A stretch of 64,000 nucleotides of DNA from Hypsibius dujardini. Its lineage: Eukaryota; Tardigrada; Eutardigrada; Parachela; Hypsibiidae. The position numbers and the translations under genes were made by a program. Shown in pieces: positions 28,401-38,262 of the stretch. The stretch is from positions 1 to 64,000 of the forward strand of contig LRSR01013122.1 in NCBI GenBank assembly GCA_001579985.1, in the 5' to 3' direction. The notes under the pieces were generated by a model that was not told where the DNA came from, ran no database searches, and saw only the letters and a list, made by a program, of their open reading frames with translations. Numbering within the stretch: position 1 is the stretch's first letter; each line of letters begins with the position of its first letter.

Positions 28401-30883
28401 CTGACAGGAACCACAATGGATTGATGTTATCACACAATTTGGTTATCCATCTATTCTATCCCACTTTGGATGTTATTGATTTTCCCAGCTAAAACTATTA
28501 CTCACCAGCTAGAGTAAAGTACTGAAGCCAGCCGGCTTCTCGTCACATCCTACTGCCACTTGCTAATGGTTTCACTTTTATTGCAGCATTTAGAGGCCAT
28601 CTTAAATATAAAGTACTATTATAGATGAACGTTTACAATGATGCAATACAGGGGAGGAAATGATTGATTAGAGAGAGTAGGATAAAGTGTGCCGAGTGCC
28701 CCCACATCCAGACTCACTATTAGATTAATCTGGCGGGCAAGTAAAAAATAACTTGTATACTGTACGATCCAGCCGACACTAGGAATTGCAGTATTCATTA
28801 GTATTCCCTGTTTGCAGTTTCTAAATATTGCTGGTGTCTTCATGAGAATCTTCAAGTAAGTAGAATTAGAGATATCATTGACAAGCAATAGAGAATAAAT
28901 AGAGTACTCGTTTATTTGTAGTTTCATGTGCCTTATGATGCTAATGGCTCATTGGTCGGGCTGTATTCAATTTCTGGTACCGATGCTGCAAGGCTTTCCC
29001 AGAGACTCCTGGGTCGTGATAAACGAACTGGAGCATGCTCCCTGGTTCGAGCAATACACCTGGAGGTATAGAAATTATAATAACGAACATCTCATGCCAA
29101 CTTGTCCAGCTAAATATTAATTGTTTTCGTCCAGTTTCTTCAAAGCAATAAGTCATCAGCTTTCAATAGGTAAGTAAAGTTACAGTAATTGCTAAAGTAT
29201 TACCCTAGAGTATGAGTAGTTTTAACATAGTATTCTCTCCAGGTTACGGGAGATATCCCCCGCAATCCATTAGGTGCGCTTTTCGGCATAGAATACATCG
29301 CAATATTGTGTTAACAGTTGATGTTTCTGCAGTGACGCATGGCTGACTGTCCTCTCAATGCTCACGGGAGCGTAAGTGTTGGAGTGTCTCCTCCGGAAAT
29401 TAGTACTTGTTATCACCATCAAGTATATTTTGATAGATTCACGTACGCCTTGTTCATCGGACACGCTTCTAACCTTATACATTCACTGGACGCATCGCGC
29501 CGACAATATCGAGAGAAGGTCAGTTGAACTGTCTGCTAATACGTATTACTCTCATCAGCTAATCATCCTCTTCTCCCATTTGCAGTGGAAACAAGTTGAA
29601 GGTATCTTTTGTATACCATACCATACTTAGAGAAAAAGTTTAGTTTTTTTGTCCACAGAGTACATGGCCTATCGAAAACTTCCGCGGCCTCTTCGCTCAA
29701 GGATTTCAGACTTTTATGAGCACCGGTTCCAGGGGAAAATTTTCAATGAGGAAGAGATTCTCGGCGAACTTAATGGTCCTATTCGCGAGGTAATTTGAAC
29801 TATCCATTGTCATTTGTCAATTTATTTAAGCTATCCTTTTTTCCACAGATGATAATCAACTACAATTGCCGAGATCTGGTCTCCAGTGTTCCTTTTTTTT
29901 CACATGCTGATCCCAACTTTGTGACGGCAGTGATCACGCGTCTGCATTATGAATTCTTCTTACCCGACGACACTATTGTTAGGGAAGGCACGTTGGGCGA
30001 TCGCATGTACTTCATTCAGGAGGGACTAGTAGAAATATTTATGGAACCGAAGGATCCCGACAGCAGTAGTACCGTCATCACTTGCCTCAGTGACGGATCC
30101 TATTTTGGCGGTTAGTTTAAGATAATCATGTTCCGAATAACTCTCGCAAACTCTTCATTGTTTCTTTTCTCTTCAGAGATCTGCCTGCTAACCAGGGCAA
30201 AAAGAGTAGCGAGCGTTCGCGCCATCTCCTGTTGCTCGCTCTTTTCCCTTCAGTCTGACCATTTCAACAGCGTACTTCTAGAGTACCCACTCATGCGACT
30301 GGCCCTTGAAAGGCAAGAAGTCATCCCTTATCATAATCAATCAATGGCATGTAACAGTGGTCCAAACTTTAATTATAGTGTTGCGGCGGAACGGCTGAAT
30401 AAGATCGGGAAGGACTCTACCATCATCCAGCGAACCAGTTCGAGTAACCGTTTAGCCGAAGATGGACACAGTCTTCACGGCCAACCGGAAGAGATTCCGG
30501 ATATCACACCAGATAACACACTGGCCCCTCCTTCTCCACATTATAGGAAGGCCAGTGGTGAATGGTCTCCTTCCCCTGCATTCTTTCACAACCTCTCCGC
30601 TGCTCTCAAAGCCCCAGCTATGGTTCATCATAACAAGAACCCATCCTTCACGGCCGTGTTAAATCGGACGAACCACACCCTACAGAATATCAGAGAGACT
30701 CCTCATTCCCCGGGGGATGGAGACACATCAACTGCAAATCGTACAGGGGGAGAAGATGTGATCATTACATTAAATGATAGTAATAGTTTAAATTTAAACT
30801 TTGATAATTCTGCTCACGAGCAGAATCTGCTCTTGCCTAAGACATTGCCTAAAACATTTAAGCACTCCTCGACAGCTTTATAA
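22475..30883 (+). CDS. HCN: HCN hyperpolarization-activated cyclic-nucleotide-gated channel
   Basis: Pacemaker (Ih) cation channel of the plasma membrane; 929 residues in 19 exons: 22475-22710, 24253-24794, 25017-25098, 27512-27638, 27696-27732, 27830-27946, 28015-28061, 28142-28158, 28225-28324, 28818-28855, 28922-29065, 29135-29169, 29243-29273, 29333-29371, 29437-29518, 29586-29601, 29659-29789, 29849-30110 and 30177-30883. Every phase agrees. In order it shows the HCN N-domain ([15 protein letters not shown]), S1 (about 288-308), S2-S3, an S4 with a basic residue every third position ([19 protein letters not shown]), the pore with filter GYG (508-510), S6, C-linker ([12 protein letters not shown]..) and a CNBD with FGEICLLTR..RVASVRA. 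The N-terminal 240 and C-terminal 180 residues are low-complexity. The pore has LSIGYG where HCNs usually have CIGYG, and the phosphate cassette has Val705 where Thr is usual. The start is chosen because exon 1 joins exon 2 in phase; the first 78 residues are the least certain. Confidence 0.93.
22943..23122 (+). other. cysteine-containing open frame in HCN intron 1
   Basis: After an acceptor-like TTTCAG, one frame runs about 60 codons ([18 protein letters not shown]..) with evenly spread cysteines and ends in TGA. It cannot follow HCN exon 1 in the same frame (phase mismatch), though the exon-1 phase opens a second, longer frame here. It could be an alternative last exon, a leftover of another gene, or chance. 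Confidence 0.25.
26140..27395. mobile_element. 1.25 kb fold-back (long inverted repeat) element
   Basis: The two halves are imperfect reverse complements over nearly the whole length, meeting near 26900. The outer ends are TATAAAAGATTGTAGTTGTAG at 26148 and its counterpart at about 27372-27390. The inner arms share blocks such as ACCAAGTTAAAAC, TTTTTACTGGGT, TTAGGGTGG and AACAAAATTCAACAAG. There is no transposase frame, so it is non-autonomous. It lies in the HCN intron between exons 3 and 4 (25099-27511) and makes up half of it. A partial relative lies at about 31342-31505. Target duplications are not clear. Confidence 0.75.
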
Positions 30884-30994
30884 CAAGTGTAAGACACGTT
30901 TCTCCCTGCCTTTTTACTTTAATTTAATTTCATGGACTACTACTGTAGAGATGTCTTGCTGAATTGCAACCTAGCTGACAGCTGCATATGGCTG

Positions 30995-31145
30995 ACATTT
31001 CTTTTACTATGTCCAAGTCGCAGTTACATCTATTTTGAGCAAAAACAAATGTACTTTTTTGCCGAGCTTAAATGCCTAGATCAAACACAAAATTTTGAGT
31101 ATGGACGTCCACAGTAGACCAACCAACGGAACCCAGTGTCGAGTA
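30995..31145 (+). repeat. dispersed repeat, copy 1
   Basis: This matches 33575-33730 in the same orientation, sharing GAGCTTAAATGCCTA, ACAAATG and CAACGGAACCC with small indels. Roughly three quarters of bases agree by eye. The family is unknown; a SINE-like or decayed element is possible. Confidence 0.55.
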
Positions 31146-31253
31146 GTCCAGAAAGGTTGACGGTTCCACTATAATTGGATGCGCTATCTGAGAGGTTGAC
31201 AGGTATAGACAAAGGGGAAAGTCCCCATTAATTGGAATCCGCTTATATAATTA

Positions 31254-31259
31254 AATAAA
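31254..31259 (+). terminator. candidate poly(A) signal of HCN
   Basis: AATAAA about 370 nt after the HCN stop, the first good candidate downstream. Confidence 0.4.
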
Positions 31260-31341
31260 TACAATCTCTCGCCATTTCTTTAAGACATAGCTGGCGAAAT
31301 GACCGTTATTTTAGCACTGGCACTCTATCTTAGCGTGCTGG

Positions 31342-31505
31342 GGTATGTATAAAAGATGGTAGTTGTAGTTTTCATTTAGTAGTTAGGTGGTTATACTTTC
31401 TAATTGTAGTTTATAATTTGTATTTAATCAATTGTAATTTTTTTCTAGCGGTTCATAAAAATAGATATGAAATAATATGAACGGTGACCATGAATAAACA
31501 GTTTC
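31342..31505 (+). repeat. partial copy of the HCN-intron fold-back family
   Basis: It begins GGGGTATGTATAAAAGATGG and continues through GTAGTTGTAG to CTAGCGGTTCATAAAAATAG and GGTGACCATGAAT. The same order is found, reverse-complemented, in the right arm of the 26140-27395 element. It is a single arm or truncated copy. Confidence 0.6.
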
Positions 31506-32224
31506 TTATTACAAACTTATTGATTGTCATACAATATATAATGATAATAACGTAATGACAAAATGGAGGCTAAAATTCGGCCTATTATTCCTGATAACTT
31601 TGAAACTTGTGAGTGCGGGGATCTCATTTCCAGAGACCCGGGCGTCAAACATTTCAAAGGGTCAGTTTTACCATCGACTTTGGACCATTCTTGAATGTCT
31701 CAAACATCCCATTTGGAGTTACTGTATTAATATAGAGATTCTTACGACTTAAAAGGATATGCTCGTTCATTGTTTCAGTATTTCGTAAAAGTAAACTTAA
31801 TTTTAAGAATTGAAAATTTCGAGTATATGTATAATCTATATTATCTAATTATTACTGTTTTAATTGGCAGACTGGTGACGCGAGTGGATTATCCATGACA
31901 CGCTGAACAGGTGCCCGTTCCAGATCGGGAAAAATCTGTTTAAAGTCTGTTCGACACGCTTGGAGTTTTGTCCAGTTCTTCCTGGAAGTCGATTGTGCGG
32001 ACATTGCAGCTAAGGTTGTAAAAAAGCCTTTGCCCGACATGCTTACCTCACGATATGCGACACGATCAAACTACACCTTCAGCTCGGACGAATTGCGGTG
32101 TGGCTGCACAAGTACGAGTCACGTTGGCTGGACATAGTCCAATACAGCCTCAAATCATCTACAACTTTTCTTCGAGGAAGTGCCGGACTGTTGATTAAGG
32201 GCTTGGATTTTAAAAACGCAGGAC

Positions 32225-32680
32225 GTTCTACACCTTTGGTCAGAAAAATCGGGACGCTCGATTTGTCAAGAGGCAATTTATTCCCACAAGGCCGCAAGCT
32301 TTACAAAAAAGTGTTTTGATTTCAGACGGAAATAGTTGGCCACAAGATTACACTGCGCCTTTGCGCCACACAGACTGTGCATTGCGCACCTGCACACCAC
32401 AGCTTTCACTCTGCTAGCAAGAGTATTTAATTTGCCGGAAAGAATGGGAAGACGTAAACCGAGAATTACTAAATGAATCGCGAAATACTTGAGCAGTGTG
32501 AAATGTGCAGTGTGCAGCATTTCATGTACTGCAGATTACAGATGTCGTCTTGTAGTCAACTATTTCCGCCTCAAATCAAAGCACTTTTTTTGTATAGCCT
32601 GCAGTCTTGTGGTAACAAATTGCCTTTTGACAAATCGAGGATCCCGATTTTTCTGACCAAAGGTGTATGCTTCGACTCAA
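32225..32680. repeat. inverted duplication with coding-like arms
   Basis: The left arm (about 32225-32385) and right arm (about 32540-32680) are diverged reverse complements separated by about 150 nt. Reading outward, the plus strand on the right and the minus strand on the left both encode CGNKLP(F/L)DKS..PIFLTKGV, so a peptide is shared although many bases differ. The right-hand frame stays open to 32916. I do not recognise the product; decayed parts of a DNA element or of a duplicated gene are both possible. Confidence 0.5.
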
Positions 32681-32980
32681 GAGAAGCAATACGCTATTTG
32701 AATCGCATGATTCACCCCGTTCCCACTCTGGTAGATTTTTACGTTAGCGCGATGCTCAAGAAAAGTGTCTTGGCCGCACTGAAACTCCTAAATGTACCTT
32801 TTAGAATTGGGAAACGGTTGGCGCTTAGTCTTCACGCAGCTAAGGCGGTTATGTCGGAGACAAGCAGTAGTACGCCAATCGATTCGGTTCAACTGGTAAC
32901 CGGTTTTTTAGCGTAATATAGGCCGTCATTCTGTACTGCATTGTACTGTACTGTACTGTTTCTTGTACTCATACGACAAT

Positions 32981-33107
32981 AGAGAGTTTTCGCAAACGGT
33001 ATATCTCACGGTATAGCCGTACAGTATAGAAAAATGAACTGGGGTCAGAGAGAGTTTTCTATACTGTACCGCTATACCGTGCGATATACCGTTTGTGAAA
33101 ACTCTCT
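32981..33107. mobile_element. 127-bp palindromic MITE-like element
   Basis: Arms of about 54 nt (starting AGAGAGTTTTCGCAAACGG and ending CCGTTTGTGAAAACTCTCT) flank a loop of about 20 nt. AAT lies directly outside both ends (32978-32980 and 33108-33110), suggesting a 3-bp target duplication. It is non-coding and has few arm mismatches, so it is probably fairly young. Confidence 0.75.
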
Positions 33108-33574
33108 AATAGGGCCTTTAGCCGCCTAGCCGGTGATGGTGGTCGTGGTGGTATATATTGAGCGACTTATTCTCTTGTTTTTATTTTATACTATTTGTGA
33201 TATACCTTATGTTATTGGCATACAATAATATTTCTGTTCGTTAATATGAGAGTTTGAATTCTTCAAATACCTATAATTTGTACACTATACTTACAAGTGG
33301 AGTAAATAAGTTTTTCTGTTTTGCACCATTATCCACATTACCGAAAAACTATCAGGCCATTGATGTAGTTGTTCTACCAGCATGATGATAATTTCTTTAA
33401 GGAAGGTCATGCTATTCGGCAGGAATAATAATAGCAAAGTCATTATCTAGCCGCAATTTCTCCGGCGGCAAAGCGAAATCACTACGCAGCCGGTATGTCG
33501 CTGGGATACTATGACGATCCGTATTCGCCAGTCAGCGGACGGTCAGCAGAAGACCAAAAACTTGTCAGGGTCAT

Positions 33575-33730
33575 ACTGTATGGTCAAGTTGCAGCTATTT
33601 TGAACAACAAACAAATGCGCTCTTTTTAGCGAGCTTAAATGCCTAAGTCAATCATAAAATTTGGAGTGTAGGCGTCCGCATATCGAGCCAGCGCTATGGC
33701 TGACCAATCAACGGAACCCTAGTGCCCACA
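33575..33730 (+). repeat. dispersed repeat, copy 2
   Basis: Second copy of the 30995-31145 repeat, same orientation, with an extra segment of about 20 nt near 33690. Confidence 0.55.
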
Positions 33731-34566
33731 AAAATAGATTTAACACCCGGAGTATATATAAACTGAATACCAGGGAGCGAGTTATACTTTTAGTGCTAGA
33801 CTTGGTGACATACTTTTTCTCCTCGAAAAATTGTGGCAAGAACCCCTGCAGAACGAACGGCGGACAGTCAGCGTAGTTAGTTAACGCACTAGGTACGAAC
33901 CGTCACCGTCCGTAGCTACCGTGTGGCGTTCATACTAAGGTTCGAGCAAAAAGAAATTACCCAAAAAACCATCTGACCTGGTGCGCGAGGAACGAGTGAG
34001 TGAGTGCGCGTCGAGTGATGAGCAACAAATGCTGTAAGACGGCCTGGTCTGCCACGGGCGGAGTCAGGTTACCAGCCTCTCAACTCAACTCAACCAACAG
34101 CTGCAGACCATCCATCTCAAGGACGCAGCAACGCATAACCAGATCCGGTTTGCTCTTTCGCACCATTATTCTATTTTCCTCACACGCTTCGACTTGATCG
34201 CTCACACGGTTAAGAGTACTGTACAGTAGAGTGTGTTGCTTCAAAACTGCCAAGTCTCCCATTTCGATCGCTTACAAACTGACCGACTTGCATATTTTAA
34301 TCCAAATTATAAGATATTTTCATGAATTCATTGATTTATTTATCTGTAATTTACGTAATAGTGTGCTGTTGATACCGTTTTTATGCAGTTTGGATGGGGT
34401 GTGCCGGAACAATTTACCGCTGGACTTCATTCAGTAAAGCGCGGAACGTGTGAAGGACCCATTGCGATTTGATTTGGATTTATTTTAACTGGATTTAGAT
34501 ATTTAAGAAATATTTTTTGCCCGACAAATTTCCCTTGCGCAAGGGATAGTTAGATGTTGCAAGTTT

Positions 34567-36786
34567 ATGGAGGCGTTACCAAACAATGTCAAGTGCTGGT
34601 CTGTGGACGAACTTGAGAGCTGGTTTACAAAGGTACGTCCAAACATTTGTCAGTTAAAATATTTAGTCAAATGGCTCTTGTGAGAGACGGAGACCTGTAG
34701 TATTTACTTTTATTTAGGCTGGGATGGAAGACTGTTTAGCATCATTGTAAGTAAGACTAGTAATAAAGTCCTGCGAACAAACTTGCGCTTACTCAACAAT
34801 TTGAGAACCAATTAATAAAACAAAAACCAACGTTAAAAAATCATCGGCCGTGTTTGCTTCGGCAATTGTTTTTCAGACCGGCAAACACTCTTTGCAAGTC
34901 CATTGGATGCCAAAACCCATTATATTTTAATTTTAACTTTTATTTATTTATGACTAGGATGGAACATGATGTCACTTCCGGAGAAAGCCTTATGGTAAGA
35001 CAGTAGAGGTACCATATAATAACCATTTACCAATACTGTGCTGACTTTTAATATTTGACCTCAATCGATCGTTTTGTCTGAATATATATATAGTCGCTGA
35101 CAGAGGAAGACGTCATGGCATGGACTAATTTGCAGTTTTCTCGAAGAAGGTGATTAACACTCAGCAAGTTGGTCCCAATGCATTACGGCTCCTTAAGTTT
35201 TCGTATTTTGACCACAGAGAACTCGCACATTTGCTTCGTGTCCGGCGGACCTCTAAGCGCGAGACCAAGATAAAAGGGTATTAATGCGCAATTTTCTCCT
35301 ATACGTCAACTATTGGCTGCTCTAATTTTCTGTCGTCAAAATCCGGCTGATATCTTTAATTAATGAACGCATTTTGTACTCTCCCTAGTATATTCGAAAC
35401 CTTGACCCGGCGCCGGAAATCAGCGCCGTCTCCGATACCGGTTGATTACGGGCAAATGTGGGTTCAACCACAGCAGACCGGCAACCAGTGCGTCATTATG
35501 GTGGACAGTCGCCGCGATATCCGACCAAGGACTCAGGAATCCATCAATGACTGGGGGTCCGAGTTTAGGTACATTACGAGTCTTTTTGTTAATAGCCTCA
35601 GGCATTGATTAAGACCTTGCGCGGTTTTTCGTATCAACACAGTGACTCCGATTCAGAGATGGATAACTCCCAGAACCGACTACAAAGTCGACCATTAACT
35701 AGCGCCAGGGTAGATGAAATAAAACGGCTATCTGTGGAGGAGGAACTGTACGAGTTGCCGGAACAGCATACTGAACCCGAGGTAGCCCAGCAAGCAAGCA
35801 GGTATAATACCAGTATACTACTGGTCGGCCAACTGCTTTACTTGCCTACATTGTCATTTTGTTATGTAGACCATGCAAAATTGAAACGCTGCCTCGGACG
35901 AGCCATCTACTTTCCACAAAAATGGTGCCATCCTGTAATCCTACCGTCGCGCATCGAGCTTCCGGGTCGAGGCCAATGTTAAACGGCGTCGAAGGAGTCC
36001 GTCACTCGCTCAGTGCAAGGGAAGTGGCGGAGAAATTGGAGAAACTATTAGCCAACCGCAATCTACCCATGAGTGATGTTAACAATCTGGGCAATCGCCG
36101 TCGATGGTCAGCCGACAAGCCTGAATCTTCCTCTTCCCTGGATAGTCAATACAAATGCGCAACTATTCAGCGTGAACATGGTCCGGTGATGAATGAGCGG
36201 CCATCGTTTGTCGCTCGACAGGTTTCCCTTCCAGCTATTTCATCGGAAAAGGGGATGGTCCGGCGATTACCAGAGTCAGCGCTTCCTCTTCCTCCCACCG
36301 ACGATCTAGATTCTTTTCCGTGGTTTCATGGTGGTATTGACAGATCAGAAGCACGGCGGCGGCTCGAGAACGACGCCACAGTAGGTTTCAGATCACTTGC
36401 ACTCAATTTACAAAGCCGAAACGGTTCCCACAATAGCAATCTTTTTCAGGATGGAGCTTTTTTAATACGCAAAAGCAGGAAAGGAGGAGAGAAGTTTTCC
36501 AATCCCTACTCTTTGTCACTGTTAAGTAATGGAAAAGTGTATCACCTGACTATTCGACTGCGAGGCCAGGACGGTACCTTCGCATTGGGATTTGAGAAAC
36601 CGGGAGAAGAAGTAGGCTCTGCAATATACTCTACTCGTTCTGTATATGTAATGATGTAATAACTGTCCAACACTTGGTGGTTTCTTTCAGGTCTTCCTGA
36701 CTGTCAAGGACCTAGTGGAGCATCACTTGATAAATCCGGTATATTTGTCCGAGTGTGATCGCGGAGTACTTTTGTCTTTCGTTTGA
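34567..36786 (+). CDS. SAM-SH2 adaptor of the SLP-76/BLNK kind
   Basis: Cytoplasmic scaffold for tyrosine-kinase signalling. Ten exons: 34567-34632, 34718-34746, 34958-34994, 35094-35149, 35218-35277, 35389-35568, 35643-35801, 35870-36380, 36450-36611 and 36691-36786; phases agree and give 451 residues. Residues about 10-75 resemble a SAM domain (CWSVDELESWFTKAGMEDC.. SLTEEDVMAWTNL). The middle is disordered, with an acidic SDSDSEMD patch after DWGSEF and one acidic tyrosine site (EEELYELPEQ). Residues about 343-451 are an SH2 domain: FPWFHGGIDRSEARRRL, then DGAFLIRKS with the phosphotyrosine-binding Arg373, then NPYSLSLL, KVYHLTIR and FALGFEKPGEE. SAM at the N-terminus and SH2 at the C-terminus is the SLP-76 (LCP2) architecture, and the SH2 phrases match LCP2/BLNK/CLNK. 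The 69-nt intron 36381-36449 is in frame and could be retained. Other SAM+SH2 proteins are less likely. Confidence 0.82.
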
Positions 36787-38262
36787 CTTTTTGTCTTTTG
36801 TCCTTCGTTTGTCTTTTTATAAACAATGCAAAGTGGAATATCCTATAGCTATAGTACATACTGCTTCTCAAAATGTTAGCTAATAATATACCTCTCCATC
36901 AATTAGGGAATTTGACTACAGTACACTACAATGTAGATTACAAAAAAACGTGACAAACACTATTGTAAATAAAAATGACCAGTTCGGGTTCTACACCAGG
37001 GCAATGTGCGTATGTGCATTGTGCACGTACTAACAGGGCGAGCGCCTAACCTAAAGTCTTCCTTTGGCTTCTCCGCTTGGAAACGACTTTGCCCGGATGT
37101 TGCGCCAGCTGAGTCTGTTTGCTCCTATCCAATCCTAGTAATCAGTCGGAGGTACATTACCACTACGGTACGAGTTGTCAGGACTTTCGTCGATGTCATC
37201 TTCCAGTAGTGCAGCAACCTGTCGCTCGTCTGAGTCATCTCTCTCGGGGAACTTGCTCTAGCTGGTGAGTGCGTGATGCTCTTGTACGTGCTTACTTGGA
37301 TAGCTACGGGATTTCGGCGAATCGGTCATATCATCGTATGAACTTGAGGAGAAGATGAAACTGAAAACGCCTGTCCGTTATGGTTGATGAACCACTTTCC
37401 GTCTTTTGGACATGTGCAAAGGAAATGGAGATTTGGATCCTGACTGTGGACGATGAGGATTGTATTGCAAACGTCCCATTCGATGGACATCTGTTTGCTT
37501 AAATAGCTCAATCTTTTGCTTACATGACTTTCTTGCCCGCAAAGTGTTCCCTAGTTTTTTCTTGAGGCGAATGACTTTTGAAACGTGTAATAATCGAGTG
37601 TTTTTACATTAGTTGATGGCTATTTTGCACGTATCTTAAGGGTTTTATGTGGCGCCACCTTGAAAAAATCCGTTTCTTCCACTTCCGGTCCATAAATCCC
37701 TTTCCATTTTCAATTTATTCCGTATCATTTCAAACTTTGACGCCTTATACATGTATTTTGGTTAATATGAACCGACACTCACCATCATCGCCGGACATGC
37801 ATGTTTGGCATGGCGTGCCATAAAGTTTCAACTTCAAGTCAACTCAACAGACCACACCACCATACACAATGAAATGTCACGTGTGTTGGCATTACCCTTG
37901 AGCTACGGCACAGGCACGTGATAGACGTAGACACGATACGGATTGAGTGAGTGATGTTTCCGCCTGTCTGTCTCTCGCGATTCGCGAACTCACAGCCGCT
38001 GTGCAATGCACTTTGGCACTTTCTCCTCGCTCTCTTGCATCTCTCTCGCATGCAACATTCAACTCTTCGCGTCGTTCTCATTCCCGACATCTCCTTCCCG
38101 TCCCGACTCGCGAGGAGGCCGCATCGACCTTTGCCTTTTGCCTCTTCTGTCGTTTGCACAAAACAATTATTAATCCAAGATGCGATTTGTTATTATTTGT
38201 GCATTTGAAAAGTAGAAAGTGGTGGTGGTATCACGGCCTCACTGTTACGGTATGCTTGAACA
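36787..38262. other. spacer between SAM-SH2 and LRCH genes
   Basis: Contains AATAAA at 36968-36973, 182 nt after the adaptor stop, and then presumed LRCH 5' flank. I see no further gene. A patch near 37.08-37.33 kb loosely resembles the 18 kb repeat block. Confidence 0.55.
36968..36973 (+). terminator. candidate poly(A) signal of the SAM-SH2 gene
   Basis: AATAAA at a suitable distance past the stop codon at 36786. Confidence 0.5.

Larger units (their letters stand above)
30884..34566. other. repeat-rich spacer between HCN and the SAM-SH2 gene
   Basis: 3.7 kb without a gene I can support. It contains the HCN 3' UTR with AATAAA at 31254-31259, a diverged direct repeat pair (30995-31145 and 33575-33730), a partial copy of the fold-back element, an inverted duplication with coding-like remains (32225-32680) and a small palindromic element (32981-33107). 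Confidence 0.6.

Noticed and set aside
28584-28626. possible extra HCN exon after CAG at about 28587
   Set aside because: It would add residues that do not match HCN S4-S5 and runs into a stop; 28324 joins 28818 directly in phase.
30884-34566. retroviral or LTR element among the repeats
   Set aside because: No gag, protease, integrase or paired LTRs; the repeats are inverted-repeat elements and short dispersed copies.
35569-35613. short introns of 27, 33 or 45 nt in the SAM-SH2 gene
   Set aside because: All leave the wrong phase; only the acceptor at 35641-35642 (74-nt intron) restores the frame.
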